DNA of 64,000 nucleotides from Epsilonproteobacteria bacterium (ex Lamellibrachia satsuma). GTDB lineage: Bacteria; Campylobacterota; Campylobacteria; Campylobacterales; Sulfurovaceae. Where the stretch lies: the NCBI GenBank assembly GCA_003934925.1, contig JQIX01000048.1, positions 21,372 to 85,371 of the forward strand, read 5' to 3'. Under the pieces are notes generated by a model. That model saw nothing but the letters and a program-made list of their open reading frames with translations. It made no database searches and was not told the origin of the DNA. Shown here one piece after another: positions 17,257 to 25,500 of the stretch (its first letter is position 1; every line of letters begins with the position of its first letter). Position numbers and translations under genes: made by a program.

Positions 17257-18477
17257 TTAGAAGTTGTATCTTGCCCAGAAACGAAGCATGTTTTGGCTGT
17301 CAGCATTGTCTGTATCTGTATATACATATCCAGCGAATACTGTTGTAGAATCGTTAAATACTTTTGTTTTATAAACAAGATCCAATTCTTGGTAATCATT
17401 GTTTGCAGATGAGTTGTCAGTTGTATAGTCATATGCAAGACTAACTTTACCGCCAAGTGCTTTTACGCCAGCTCTTGCAACAACAGTATCATTGTCACAT
17501 TTAATGGCACCTTGGTTAAGGATCATTTGTGTATAAAGAGGCGTTTTTACACCGCCAACGTTAAATACACCAGTATCACCATCATCTACATTTGAGTATG
17601 CAAGTGAAAGAGAAACATCACTTATTTTTCCGCCAATTTTCGCACCAAATGCAGTTGTGTCACCTGCATAAGCATCACTCAAAACACTACCACCCTGAAG
17701 ACCGATATTTAAACCGGAAACAGCAAATTTAGCATCACCCCAAAGGATATTGATATCATCAGTCACAGCCATGTCTGAACCATAATACCAAGAACCAGTC
17801 AGTGTCACACCTTCGATAGATTTGTTCTGAGCAGTCAGCATATAAACACCGTCATGGTCATTCAATTTGTTGAAATCACTTAAGTTTGCAGCTATACCAA
17901 GACCATTGTGGTTAGCACCGTATACCCATGCACCTACCAAAGTAGTATTGGCAATATCTGTGTTTACAACAAGTACAGAGTCGAATGTATTTTTAAATAC
18001 GTTCCAACCTTCAGAGAAAGCAAACGGAGAAAGTGCTTTTGGAAGCTCTTGACGACCGAGTTTCAAACTTGTGTTACCAGTTGCATAAGTCAAGTACATT
18101 TGAGAGATCCAACCACCGTCAGTCATATCATCTACATCACCATTACCAACACCTTGCATTCCGTCAGATACTACGCCATTTTCAAGGTTAAGTGTAGAAA
18201 GACCATTTACTTCTACACCAGCACCGATACCTGAAAACACATCTTTGTTCACTGCTCTAAGTTGAATACCAGCATCTGCTTTTGCAGTTTCTTGATCAAA
18301 AAGATTATATGTTGCATTATCTCTTGTTTGATAGTAAACTACCGCTTGTCCGCTAAAATCCCAACCGGATGTTTCTGCAACTACCGGCGCTTCTACTACA
18401 GGCTCAACTGGAGCGATATCTCCACCAGCCATAATCATTGTTGACGCTACTACTGAAAGTAATAATGTTCTTTTCAT
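17257..18477 (-). CDS. Major outer-membrane porin
   Basis: A 406-residue beta-barrel protein of the Campylobacterota porin type (MOMP/OprD-like). ATG 18477 is preceded by AAGGAG, so the longer frame beginning upstream is not used. The signal peptide is MKRTLLLSVVASTMIMAG, followed by a proline-rich spacer (VEPVVEAPVVAE) and DFSGQAVVYYQTRDN, typical of this group. It ends in the aromatic strand MLRFWARYNF, recognised by the BAM machinery. It should let small solutes cross the outer membrane; selectivity cannot be read from the sequence. It has its own terminator and a long AT-rich upstream region. Confidence 0.88.
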   Translation of the reverse strand: MKRTLLLSVVASTMIMAGGDIAPVEPVVEAPVVAETSGWDFSGQAVVYYQTRDNATYNLFDQETAKADAGIQLRAVNKDVFSGIGAGVEVNGLSTLNLENGVVSDGMQGVGNGDVDDMTDGGWISQMYLTYATGNTSLKLGRQELPKALSPFAFSEGWNVFKNTFDSVLVVNTDIANTTLVGAWVYGANHNGLGIAANLSDFNKLNDHDGVYMLTAQNKSIEGVTLTGSWYYGSDMAVTDDINILWGDAKFAVSGLNIGLQGGSVLSDAYAGDTTAFGAKIGGKISDVSLSLAYSNVDDGDTGVFNVGGVKTPLYTQMILNQGAIKCDNDTVVARAGVKALGGKVSLAYDYTTDNSSANNDYQELDLVYKTKVFNDSTTVFAGYVYTDTDNADSQNMLRFWARYNF

Positions 18478-18741
18478 TGTAATCTCCTTGATTTTTTGAA
18501 TACAACGAATTATAACATACAAAGTCAATAAAAGTCAATAAAATAAACGGAAAGTTAACGAAATATTAATATATGGGCCGGAAAGCACCGAATATACGCT
18601 ATTTGGGGGGATACTTAATTTTATATTAAATAGCATAAAGTAGTGTTTTTAGCTAAAAAAAGGCTGTTTTTTAAGAAAAGTAAACAGAACTTTAAGGTTT
18701 TCGTTAACTATTTTAAAGATTTTGTATGAAATTAAGAAAGA
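18478..18741 (-). promoter_or_regulatory. AT-rich upstream region of the porin gene
   Basis: The 264 bases between the porin start and tRNA-Phe hold AGTCAATAAA repeated in tandem (near 18524-18541) and AT-rich tracts. The porin promoter must lie here. I cannot assign its boxes with confidence and see no coding frame. Confidence 0.35.
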
Positions 18742-18817
18742 TGGTGGCGCCAGACGGAATCGAACCGCCGACACAAGGATTTTCAATCCTTTGCTCTACC
18801 GACTGAGCTATGGAGCC
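18742..18817 (-). tRNA. tRNA-Phe (anticodon GAA)
   Basis: On the minus strand the sequence begins GGCTCCATAGCTCAGTCGG and ends in an encoded CCA (18742-18744). The acceptor, D, anticodon (AGGAT-TGAAAAT-CCT) and T arms (GGTTCGATTCC) all fold. The anticodon is GAA. It lies between the porin and murD, both on the same strand. Confidence 0.95.
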
Positions 18818-18871
18818 AACTTAAAGACAAGATGTCCGCTTAAGTGGCTGAAATTATAACAGCAAAACCTT

Positions 18872-18907
18872 AAGAATTAACAATTAACAATTAAAAATTA
18901 AAAATTT
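18872..18907. repeat. Heptamer repeat AATTAAC/AATTAAA after murD
   Basis: Five AT-rich 7-bp units (AATTAAC, AATTAAC, AATTAAA, AATTAAA, then degenerate) lie between tRNA-Phe and the murD stop. Unit length fits the other heptamer loci; no hairpin is obvious. Confidence 0.6.
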
Positions 18908-18937
18908 TTGTATGATTTTTTGCGAAAATCTATTATT

Positions 18938-20197
18938 TTAAAGAGTTTTTACAAGTTTTATAAAAGTTTCTCCCCGGTGTTTATAGGAATTGAACTGGTC
19001 GAAACTTGCAGCTGCTGGTGAAAGTAAAGCTACACTCTCTTTGGTATGTACCTTGTCTATCTGTTTTATGGCGGTTTCTATATTTTTTGACTCTACGGCA
19101 TGAATATTGTAGGCTTTCGCAAGGCTTAAAAGCTTGCCGGAATTTGCCCCTATAGTATATAGTGTAAGGCTAAGGGGTTTCATGACCTCAAAAATAGGGG
19201 CCATATCTACCCCTTTGTCGTCACCTCCCAGAATGAGGTGAATATGTCTGTCCGCGTAACCTTTTACCGCCTGTATGGCCGCATCGAGATTGGTGGCTTT
19301 GGAGTCATTGACCCAGAGCCTCCCTTTTGCATCTCTGAGCTCTTCCTGCCGGTGTGCATCCAGGGTAAAACGGTTGATGAGCTCATAGTCGGCTTCATCG
19401 AAAAGTACCTTGGTCACTGCAAGCGCAAGCAGGGCATCCTGGAGAAAGGCTGCTCTGAAGCGTACTTTGCTGCTGTCGAGTTTAAAATAGTCTTCAATGA
19501 AAGCATTGCTGTCGTATTCAACGACATAAGCATCTGTTTTTGGAAGGTTCAGGCCTTTGGGTACCAGTGCAAGTTCTCCCTCTTTCATGGTAAGCAGAGC
19601 TTTGAGCTTGTCTGCTTCGTATTGTTCAGCTGTGCCGTGCCAGTCCAGATGGTCGGGCGTGATCGGGAGCAGGAGGTAAATATTTGGCGAAGCTGTATGG
19701 GTATGGTGCAGGGTAAAGGAACTTGTCTCCAGCACCCAGATGGGTAGATCACTGTCGAGTTCTGCCAATGGTGTACCGATGTTGCCGCCGCTGAGTGCCC
19801 CTCTTTTTTCCAGAAGATGGGTGAGCATCTGGGTAGTTGTGGTCTTGCCGTTGGTACCGGAGATCCAAACCGTGAAAGGCTTTTGCCTTTCAAGTGAGGA
19901 GTTAAGAGCATTATTACGTTGCTCACTGCTAGTTGCTATCTGCTCACTCAAAAAGTAGTCATATTCACTGAGTAGATGTTTTGCACTTTGAATGAGGGGG
20001 TGGTTCGGTCTGAGGCTTGGGGTGGTGACTTCCAGTTCGCTTTTGTCTGGGTCAAAAAGAGAAGAGGGAAGGATTTTGTTTCCGTGTTCATCGGTATAGG
20101 GCTCTTTGACATTGTCATCGAAAAAAGTGCAGCCCCCGCCCAGTTTTTTGGCGATCGCCTTTGTGGTGAGTCCGTATCCGAAGAGAGTTGGCTTCAT
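18938..20197 (-). CDS. murD: UDP-N-acetylmuramoylalanine--D-glutamate ligase, with an inserted segment
   Basis: Adds D-glutamate to UDP-MurNAc-L-Ala in peptidoglycan synthesis. It has 419 residues. The ATP loop SGTNGKTTTTQML is near residues 113-125, and later Mur-ligase motifs are visible (LPITPDHLDWHGT, AHRQEELRDAKGRLWVNDSKATN, LILGGDDKG). Residues about 83-109, just before the ATP loop, are encoded by a heptamer repeat and hairpin, unlike any MurD segment I know. The start ATG follows a hairpin whose loop and arm hold the ribosome binding site AAAGGAA. In Campylobacter mraY and murD are adjacent; here another gene lies between them. Confidence 0.93.
   Translation of the reverse strand: MKPTLFGYGLTTKAIAKKLGGGCTFFDDNVKEPYTDEHGNKILPSSLFDPDKSELEVTTPSLRPNHPLIQSAKHLLSEYDYFLSEQIATSSEQRNNALNSSLERQKPFTVWISGTNGKTTTTQMLTHLLEKRGALSGGNIGTPLAELDSDLPIWVLETSSFTLHHTHTASPNIYLLLPITPDHLDWHGTAEQYEADKLKALLTMKEGELALVPKGLNLPKTDAYVVEYDSNAFIEDYFKLDSSKVRFRAAFLQDALLALAVTKVLFDEADYELINRFTLDAHRQEELRDAKGRLWVNDSKATNLDAAIQAVKGYADRHIHLILGGDDKGVDMAPIFEVMKPLSLTLYTIGANSGKLLSLAKAYNIHAVESKNIETAIKQIDKVHTKESVALLSPAAASFDQFNSYKHRGETFIKLVKTL
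19873..19949. repeat. Repeat element inserted in frame within murD
   Basis: Plus-strand order: perfect hairpin TGAAAGGC-TTTT-GCCTTTCA (19873-19892), heptamer tract AAGTGAGGAGTTAAGAG (19892-19908), a short core, then an inverted tract (GCTCACTGCTAGTTGCTATC... to 19949). These are the parts of the intergenic elements at 20199, 56021 and 61241. The frame stays open, adding about 26 residues to MurD. Confidence 0.8.
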
Positions 20198-20198
20198 G

Positions 20199-20735
20199 AA
20201 AAATTCCTTTGGAATTTTTTAAGTGAGGAGTGAGGAGTGAGGAGTGAGGAGTGATGGTTTGCATTCTTGCAGAATGCTTTTGTTTTATATTTCATTGCTA
20301 TTCTCTTTTGCTGTTTTGGTGCTTGATGATAATATTCTAATTAATTCTCTAACATCTTTTAATAGACTCTCTGCTATTTTTATCTCCAAGTAACTACAAT
20401 CTTGAAGAAGCTTTAGCCAATACTTTGTTTCATTTGCTTCTTTAAGTGCTACATATAACTTATTGATAAAATCAGCTTTGGATTGTGCATATTTCCCTTC
20501 AGCGATCAAAGCTCCAATGGCGGTACCTGAACGTAGAACTTGTTTACTTAAGATAAACTCTTTTTTTTCTTGTTGTAAATATTTACTACACTTCACAATA
20601 CGAATGGAAAAAGCATAACTTTTCTCTTCTAAAATACTCATTTACTTCTCATCCAATAAAGGCTTTTTGTAAGAAAAGCTTACCATAACTCTTCACTCTT
20701 CACTCTTAATTCTTCACTTCAAAGCTTTGCTTTGA
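20199..20735. mobile_element. Four-helix-bundle gene bounded by inverted heptamer repeats and hairpins
   Basis: Left to right: hairpin AAAAATTCC-TTT-GGAATTTTT (20199-20219); AGTGAGG heptamers (20222-20253); hairpin GCATTCT-TGC-AGAATGC with a T-rich tail (20261-20286); the IVP-type gene on the minus strand; an imperfect hairpin GGCTTTTT...AGAAAAGC near 20661; inverted heptamers CTTCACT/CTTAATT (20694-20718); hairpin TCAAAGC-TTT-GCTTTGA (20719-20735). It separates murD from mraY, which are neighbours in relatives. Mobility is an inference. Confidence 0.65.
20285..20641 (-). CDS. Four-helix-bundle protein, 23S rRNA intervening-sequence (IVP) type
   Basis: A 118-residue, all-helical protein. The family pattern is clear: an aromatic/basic first helix (SYAFSIRIVKCSKYL), then KEFILSKQVLRSGTAIGALIAEG, DFINKLYVALKEANETKYWLKLL and a last helix with VRELIRIL. 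Members occur inside rRNA intervening sequences and as free-standing genes in variable regions; a relative (Avd) is an accessory protein of diversity-generating retroelements. The exact role is unknown. Here it stands between murD and mraY and is bracketed by inverted heptamer repeats. The ribosome binding site is weak. Confidence 0.88.
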   Translation of the reverse strand: MSILEEKSYAFSIRIVKCSKYLQQEKKEFILSKQVLRSGTAIGALIAEGKYAQSKADFINKLYVALKEANETKYWLKLLQDCSYLEIKIAESLLKDVRELIRILSSSTKTAKENSNEI

Positions 20736-21794
20736 TCATCTGAACTTGAACGAGATCAATGCAAGCAGGTTCGCAATGAAAGAGATAAGCCAGAAACGTA
20801 CGATGATCTTGTTCTCTGCCCAGTTCTTGAGTTCGAAATGATGGTGTATGGGTGCCATACGGAAGATACGTTTTTTACGTAACTTGAAACTGCCTACCTG
20901 CAATATGACCGAAACGGTTTCGATCACGAAAACAAGCCCTATCAGTATGAGCAGTACCTCACTTTTTCCAAGTATGGCAAGGTAAGCCAGGAAACCGCCG
21001 ATAGCGAGACTGCCCGTATCTCCCATGAAGATCTCCGCAGGGTAGCAGTTGTACCATAAAAAACCCAAAAGCCCGCCTGCCAAAGCTGTTGCCAGGATCA
21101 TTACCTCGCCTACTCCTTTAATGTTCGGAACAAGCAGGTATTGACTGAAGATAGCATGGCCCGTAACATAGATGATGGCACCAAGAGAAAAAAGAGCTAT
21201 TATGGATGGAACGGTTGCAAGCCCGTCAAGGCCGTCGGTAAGATTGACCGCATTGGTGGTCGCCAAAAATACCAGTATCCAGAAAGGGATGGCAAAATAT
21301 CCAAGATCAAAAAGCGGTGTTTTCAGAAAAGGGATATAGAAGTCTGTAGGAAATCCGGCATAAAGCAATACCCCCGTTGCCAAAATAGCTGCAAGGATCT
21401 GAAGTCCCATTTTCCCTTTTGGTGTAAGTCCTTCAAGATTGTCGGCAGCAAGGATCTTCCCTATATCATCCTTAAACCCGACCAGCCCGAATCCGATGAG
21501 CGTGATGAGCCCTCCCCAGATATAGAGATTGCCAAGGTTCACGGTCAGAAGAGCTGCAATAAGCGTACTGACAAGAAAGACAGCTCCTCCCATTGTAGGG
21601 GTGTGTCTTTTCCCTTCATGCGCCGGGACATATTTGCTGATAGGCTGATTGGCTTTTTTGGAAATGGCCCATGCCAGATATTTCGGCATGATCAGTAACG
21701 TTAGTACAAATGCAATAAAAAAGGAAAATCCCGCACGAACAGAAATGTATCCGAAAAGATTGATATCCAAAAGTTGGGAGAGTTCGTATAGCAT
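20736..21794 (-). CDS. mraY: Phospho-N-acetylmuramoyl-pentapeptide transferase
   Basis: Integral membrane enzyme that makes lipid I from UDP-MurNAc-pentapeptide and undecaprenyl phosphate. It has 352 residues from ATG 21794, which has AAGGA upstream; an ATG 24 bases earlier lacks one. About ten membrane segments are visible, with the catalytic motifs [33 protein letters not shown] and the terminal [12 protein letters not shown]. It is transcribed away from gpmI and towards the repeat-bounded unit and murD. Confidence 0.95.
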   Translation of the reverse strand: MLYELSQLLDINLFGYISVRAGFSFFIAFVLTLLIMPKYLAWAISKKANQPISKYVPAHEGKRHTPTMGGAVFLVSTLIAALLTVNLGNLYIWGGLITLIGFGLVGFKDDIGKILAADNLEGLTPKGKMGLQILAAILATGVLLYAGFPTDFYIPFLKTPLFDLGYFAIPFWILVFLATTNAVNLTDGLDGLATVPSIIALFSLGAIIYVTGHAIFSQYLLVPNIKGVGEVMILATALAGGLLGFLWYNCYPAEIFMGDTGSLAIGGFLAYLAILGKSEVLLILIGLVFVIETVSVILQVGSFKLRKKRIFRMAPIHHHFELKNWAENKIIVRFWLISFIANLLALISFKFR

Positions 21795-21820
21795 AGGTTC
21801 TTTTTCCTTTATGAGCATCT

Positions 21821-21844
21821 AGGGTTATTAGAGGTGCCCTTATG
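21821..21844 (+). repeat. Copy 2 of the GGTTATTAGAGGTGCCC motif
   Basis: AGGGTTATTAGAGGTGCCCT, then TATG, lies in the divergent gap between mraY and gpmI. It matches 3850-3871 and 23890-23909. Confidence 0.55.
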
Positions 21845-21898
21845 TTTAAGCAAGGTTATTTTACTATTATTTCAATAAAATATACGAAGAGATAAAAT

Positions 21899-23380
21899 AT
21901 GAATATTCAGAAAACACTTTTAATTATCACTGACGGCATAGGATATAAACCGCATAGCAGCTGCAATGCCTTTGAAGATGCGACAAAACCTACTTACGAC
22001 AAGCTCTTTAAGACTGCACCAAGGGCCCTTATCTCCACATATGGGCTCAGCGTTGGGCTGCCTGAAGGACAGATGGGGAACTCTGAAGTAGGACATATGA
22101 CCATAGGATCCGGGCGTGTTCTGTATCAGGACCTTGTGAAGATCTCGCTTGCACTTGAAGATGGAAGTATAGAAAAAAACAGGGTATTGAACGATACATT
22201 GGCCAAAAGCGGCCGGGTACACCTTGTAGGCCTTTTGAGTGACGGGGGAGTACATTCGCACATAGACCATATCATCGGTTTTGCAAAGCTGGCAAAAGAG
22301 AGAGGGAAAAAAGTCTTTTTGCATCTGATCACTGACGGCAGAGATGTCAGTCCCACTTCCGCAAAAACCTATCTTGAAAAGATAAGTAAAATCTGTGATG
22401 AGGATATCTCCATAGCTACCATAGGCGGACGTTTCTATACGATGGACAGGGATAACCGCTGGGAAAGAGTGGAAAAAGGATACAGGGCCATTGCCGAAGC
22501 ACAACCGAAAAGCGAGTTAAGCCCGGAAGCTTATGTAGATGAGAGTTATGCGAAGAATGAAACCGATGAGTTTATTGAACCTGTGGCATTCTCGGGGTAT
22601 GAAGGGATGCATGAAGGGGATGTGGTCATCATGGCAAACTTCCGTTCAGACAGGGTACGCGAGATCACCACTGCTTTGGGAGATGAGAACTTCAATGCGT
22701 TTGACAGAAAGTATATTCCCCTGCATATCGCTACGATGACACGATATGATGCAAGTTTTCCCTACCCTGTGCTTTTCCCTAAAAAGGCACCGGAAAACAC
22801 ATTGGCCGAGGTGATCGCAGAGGCCGGACTGAAACAGTTACATACAGCAGAAACAGAAAAATATGCCCATGTGACTTTTTTCTTTAACGGGGGTATAGAG
22901 GAACCGATGATCGGTGAGAGCCGTGTGCTCATCCCCAGTCCGGATGTAAAGACCTATGACCTGCAGCCTGAAATGTCAGCACCCCAGGTAGGAGAGGCAG
23001 TACGGACAGCGATGGATGAAAATTATGATTTCATTGTTGTGAACTTTGCCAACGGGGACATGGTAGGCCACACCGGGAATTATGATGCAGCCCGTAAAGC
23101 TGTTCATACCGTTGATACGGAACTGGGAAAGATCATTACAAAAGCAAAAGAGGATGGGTATGCGATCGTTCTTACAAGTGATCATGGAAACTGTGAAGAG
23201 ATGTGTGACAAAGAGGGGCATGTACTTACAAACCATACGGTAGGCAAGGTCTGGTGCTTTGTTCTGGCAGAGGGTGTAACCAAGGTAAAAGAGGGATGCG
23301 GACTCAATAATATCGCACCGACAGTCTTAAAATTAATGGGGCTTGAAATTCCCGGAGAAATGGATGGGCCGTTGATCTAG
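21899..23380 (+). CDS. gpmI: 2,3-bisphosphoglycerate-independent phosphoglycerate mutase
   Basis: Interconverts 3- and 2-phosphoglycerate using two Mn ions. It has 493 residues. The N-terminal metal motif [10 protein letters not shown] and the catalytic Ser in [16 protein letters not shown] identify the alkaline-phosphatase-type enzyme; [15 protein letters not shown] and [11 protein letters not shown] are the remaining metal-binding motifs. The position next to mraY/murD and fabG is as in Campylobacter. It overlaps the convergent TerB-like gene by four bases. Confidence 0.96.
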   Translation: MNIQKTLLIITDGIGYKPHSSCNAFEDATKPTYDKLFKTAPRALISTYGLSVGLPEGQMGNSEVGHMTIGSGRVLYQDLVKISLALEDGSIEKNRVLNDTLAKSGRVHLVGLLSDGGVHSHIDHIIGFAKLAKERGKKVFLHLITDGRDVSPTSAKTYLEKISKICDEDISIATIGGRFYTMDRDNRWERVEKGYRAIAEAQPKSELSPEAYVDESYAKNETDEFIEPVAFSGYEGMHEGDVVIMANFRSDRVREITTALGDENFNAFDRKYIPLHIATMTRYDASFPYPVLFPKKAPENTLAEVIAEAGLKQLHTAETEKYAHVTFFFNGGIEEPMIGESRVLIPSPDVKTYDLQPEMSAPQVGEAVRTAMDENYDFIVVNFANGDMVGHTGNYDAARKAVHTVDTELGKIITKAKEDGYAIVLTSDHGNCEEMCDKEGHVLTNHTVGKVWCFVLAEGVTKVKEGCGLNNIAPTVLKLMGLEIPGEMDGPLI

Positions 23381-23715
23381 CAGGAAAAGAGTGCCTCTTT
23401 GATTTTTTCAAACTCTTTATAGTCTTTGGGAGTGATCTTGTCTGAATAGATAATATGATTGACCTGCTCAAGAAGATGCATTTTACTTAGTTTGTCATTG
23501 CACAGGGCTTCATTGATAATGGCAAGATGTTCGTCAAGATCATACTCTTCTTCCATGGTTTTTTTTAAAAATTCTTTTGATTCTTCAGGATCACAATCAA
23601 AGTCTGCTCCCATAAGGCGACAAAAAAGGGGGGCTTCATTTTCTATGTTTCTGTGATCTATTTTAATGATATGAGCCAGTAATGTAGCCACTGATTTTTT
23701 AATTTTCTTTTCCAT
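23377..23715 (-). CDS. TerB-like small protein
   Basis: A 112-residue helical, acidic protein. The pattern ([28 protein letters not shown]...[16 protein letters not shown]...[32 protein letters not shown]) resembles TerB/DUF533-type seven-helix proteins. ATG 23715 has AAAGGATGG upstream, so the longer frame is not used. It converges on gpmI with a four-base overlap. No function can be assigned. Confidence 0.7.
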   Translation of the reverse strand: MEKKIKKSVATLLAHIIKIDHRNIENEAPLFCRLMGADFDCDPEESKEFLKKTMEEEYDLDEHLAIINEALCNDKLSKMHLLEQVNHIIYSDKITPKDYKEFEKIKEALFSC

Positions 23716-23784
23716 AAATCCATCCTTTTTTACTATTGTACCATAAAACCAAAATCCATAAATAGAAAAAACATTAGTTACAAT

Positions 23785-23909
23785 CATTGTACTCATAGGC
23801 TTCAAGTAAAACTATCGCCGAACCTACAGGTGCGACTCAAATTTTGCTTAAACCTTATAAGCACAAGCATTGCAACAACTGCAAACTTTCTATTAGAGGT
23901 GCCCTTATG
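23785..23909 (+). repeat. Diverged copy of the 168-bp inverted-repeat element, with motif copy 3
   Basis: From about 23785 the sequence follows the interior of the element at 27120-27293 (ATTGTAC..., ACTATCGCCGAACCTACAGG, ...AAGCACAAGC). It ends in CTATTAGAGGTGCCCTTATG (23890-23909), the third copy of the GAGGTGCCC motif. A matching left end is not present. It sits 46 bases before fabG and could contain part of its promoter. Confidence 0.7.
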
Positions 23910-23955
23910 TATTTGGGTAAAAAATGGTACAATTTTGTTAAAAAAAGGGCTAAAT

Positions 23956-24699
23956 ATGAAATTTTCAGGAAGCAATGTACTTGTTACCGGTGCAAGCAGA
24001 GGGATCGGTGCGCAGATCGCCAGAACACTGGCAGAGATGGGGCTGAAAGTATGGGTGAATTATAGAAGCGGTGAAGCAGAAGCGAATGCCGTCAAGGCGG
24101 AAATAGAAGCAGCCGGCGGAAAAGCAGATGTGATCGGTTTTGATGTGAGCAATGAAGAAGCATTTGTTGCGGCGGTCAAATCTATCGTGGAAACAGACGG
24201 AGAACTCTCATACCTCGTAAACAATGCCGGGATCACCAATGACAAACTGGCAATGCGTATGAAAACAGAGGATTTTATGTCCGTGATAGAAGCAAATCTC
24301 AAATCAACTTTCATCGGATGCCGTGAAGCAGTAAAAGTGATGGGGAAAAAGCGTTTTGGTTCAGTGGTGAACATCGCTTCCATTGTAGGTGAGACCGGTA
24401 ATGCAGGGCAGACGAACTACTCGGCAAGCAAAGGCGGGACCATCGCAATGACGAAAAGTTTTGCCATAGAAGCAGCACCCAGAAACATCCGTTATAACAC
24501 GATCACCCCGGGCTTCATTGCAACGGAAATGACAGATGTGCTTAAAGATGAGGTAAAAGATGCTTTTACGGCCAAAATTCCTATGGGAAGATTCGGTAAT
24601 CCTTCCGAGGTAGCCGATGCCGTAGCATTTTTGCTTTCAGACCACGCTTCTTATATTACAGGTGAGACACTTAAGGTGAATGGCGGGATGTATATGTAA
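23956..24699 (+). CDS. fabG: 3-oxoacyl-ACP reductase
   Basis: NADPH-dependent reduction of beta-ketoacyl-ACP in fatty acid elongation. It has 247 residues from ATG 23956 (AAGGG upstream). SDR motifs: GASRGIG, NNAGIT, catalytic Ser in NIASIVG, YSASKGG (Tyr/Lys) and NTITPGFIATEM; it ends in NGGMYM as in other FabG. In Campylobacter fabG is close to acpP-fabF-accA; here 21 kb of respiratory genes lie between. The stop codon lies in a hairpin followed by a heptamer repeat. Confidence 0.95.
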   Translation: MKFSGSNVLVTGASRGIGAQIARTLAEMGLKVWVNYRSGEAEANAVKAEIEAAGGKADVIGFDVSNEEAFVAAVKSIVETDGELSYLVNNAGITNDKLAMRMKTEDFMSVIEANLKSTFIGCREAVKVMGKKRFGSVVNIASIVGETGNAGQTNYSASKGGTIAMTKSFAIEAAPRNIRYNTITPGFIATEMTDVLKDEVKDAFTAKIPMGRFGNPSEVADAVAFLLSDHASYITGETLKVNGGMYM

Positions 24700-24745
24700 C
24701 TTTGCCAGCAAAGTTACAAGTGAGGAATGAAATGAAGCTGTAAAA
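24696..24745 (+). repeat. Hairpin plus heptamer tract at the fabG stop
   Basis: A perfect 10-bp stem GTAACTTTGC-CA-GCAAAGTTAC (24696-24717) includes the fabG stop codon and is followed by AAGTGAGGAATGAAATGAAG. The order stop, hairpin, AAGTGAGGA is the same as after mraY (complement, 20738-20694). There is no T-tract. Confidence 0.75.
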
Positions 24746-24786
24746 GGCTTGAACCTGAGAAAATTATATAAAATTAGAAGAGAAAT

Positions 24787-25443
24787 ATGGCTACAAAAAT
24801 ACTCCTTTTAGAAGATGACCGACTATTCAATGAAACACTTCAGGATTTTTTGGAAGAAGAAGGGTATGCCATGGAATGTGCACTGGACCCCTACAGTGCA
24901 TTGGAGTTAAGTTATAAACATATTTTTGATCTCTATCTTTTTGATGTCAATCTTCCTTATGAAAACGGTTTTGATCTTTTGGAAAAGTTGCGTGGGAGCG
25001 GAGATGTAACCCCCACAATCTTTTTGACCTCGAGGGATGACAAAGATTCATTGACCCAGGGATTTGGAATAGGCGCAGATGATTATATGAAAAAGCCTAT
25101 CGATCTTGATGAGCTCCTGCTTCGCATACAGGCAGTACTGCGCCGCCAGATCAGAAAAGAGAAAATAAGCATAGGCAAATACAGTCTTGATACAACAGCC
25201 AAGATACTCTATCTTGAAGATAAAGCATTGGATGTAACGCAAAAAGCTGTTGAGCTGCTGGTCTTGCTTGTACAGGCAAACGGTGAAGTGGTCAGCAGTG
25301 ATGAGATCAAGAACAGACTTTGGGCAGCAGGACAGAGTGCAAGCGATGGTTCTTTGAGGGTGTATATCACGCAGCTCAAAAAGTATTTCCCGGAAAATAT
25401 CTCCAATGTGCGTGGGGTTGGGTACAGATGGGTAAGAGATTGA
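24787..25443 (+). CDS. OmpR-family response regulator
   Basis: A 218-residue regulator. The receiver domain has acidic pocket E9/D10/D11, phospho-acceptor D53 in LFDVNLPYENG, TSRDDK and the conserved Lys in DDYMKKPID. The C-terminal winged-helix DNA-binding domain ends NVRGVGYRWVRD, typical of OmpR/PhoB. It is followed by a histidine kinase gene, so the two form a pair. A direct-repeat motif with 11-bp period in three promoters of the block is a candidate target. The stimulus is unknown; copper or nitrogen oxides are guesses from context. Confidence 0.93.
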   Translation: MATKILLLEDDRLFNETLQDFLEEEGYAMECALDPYSALELSYKHIFDLYLFDVNLPYENGFDLLEKLRGSGDVTPTIFLTSRDDKDSLTQGFGIGADDYMKKPIDLDELLLRIQAVLRRQIRKEKISIGKYSLDTTAKILYLEDKALDVTQKAVELLVLLVQANGEVVSSDEIKNRLWAAGQSASDGSLRVYITQLKKYFPENISNVRGVGYRWVRD

Positions 25444-25449
25444 TATGAC

Positions 25450-25500
25450 AAGAATTAAAATTCAGTATAAGCGAAGCACTAAATGCTGAGTCATAAAAAA
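25450..25500 (+). repeat. 50-bp repeat spanning the kinase start codon (copy 2)
   Basis: Counterpart of 9919-9968. It contains AAGAATTAAAATTCAG, a short variable stretch, then ACTAAATGCTGAGTCATAAA. The ATG of the histidine kinase (25483) lies inside it. Confidence 0.85.

Noticed and set aside
20222..20255. Tandem AGTGAGG repeats as a possible CRISPR array
   Set aside because: The unit is 7 bp, copies are contiguous without unique spacers, and no cas genes are in the window.
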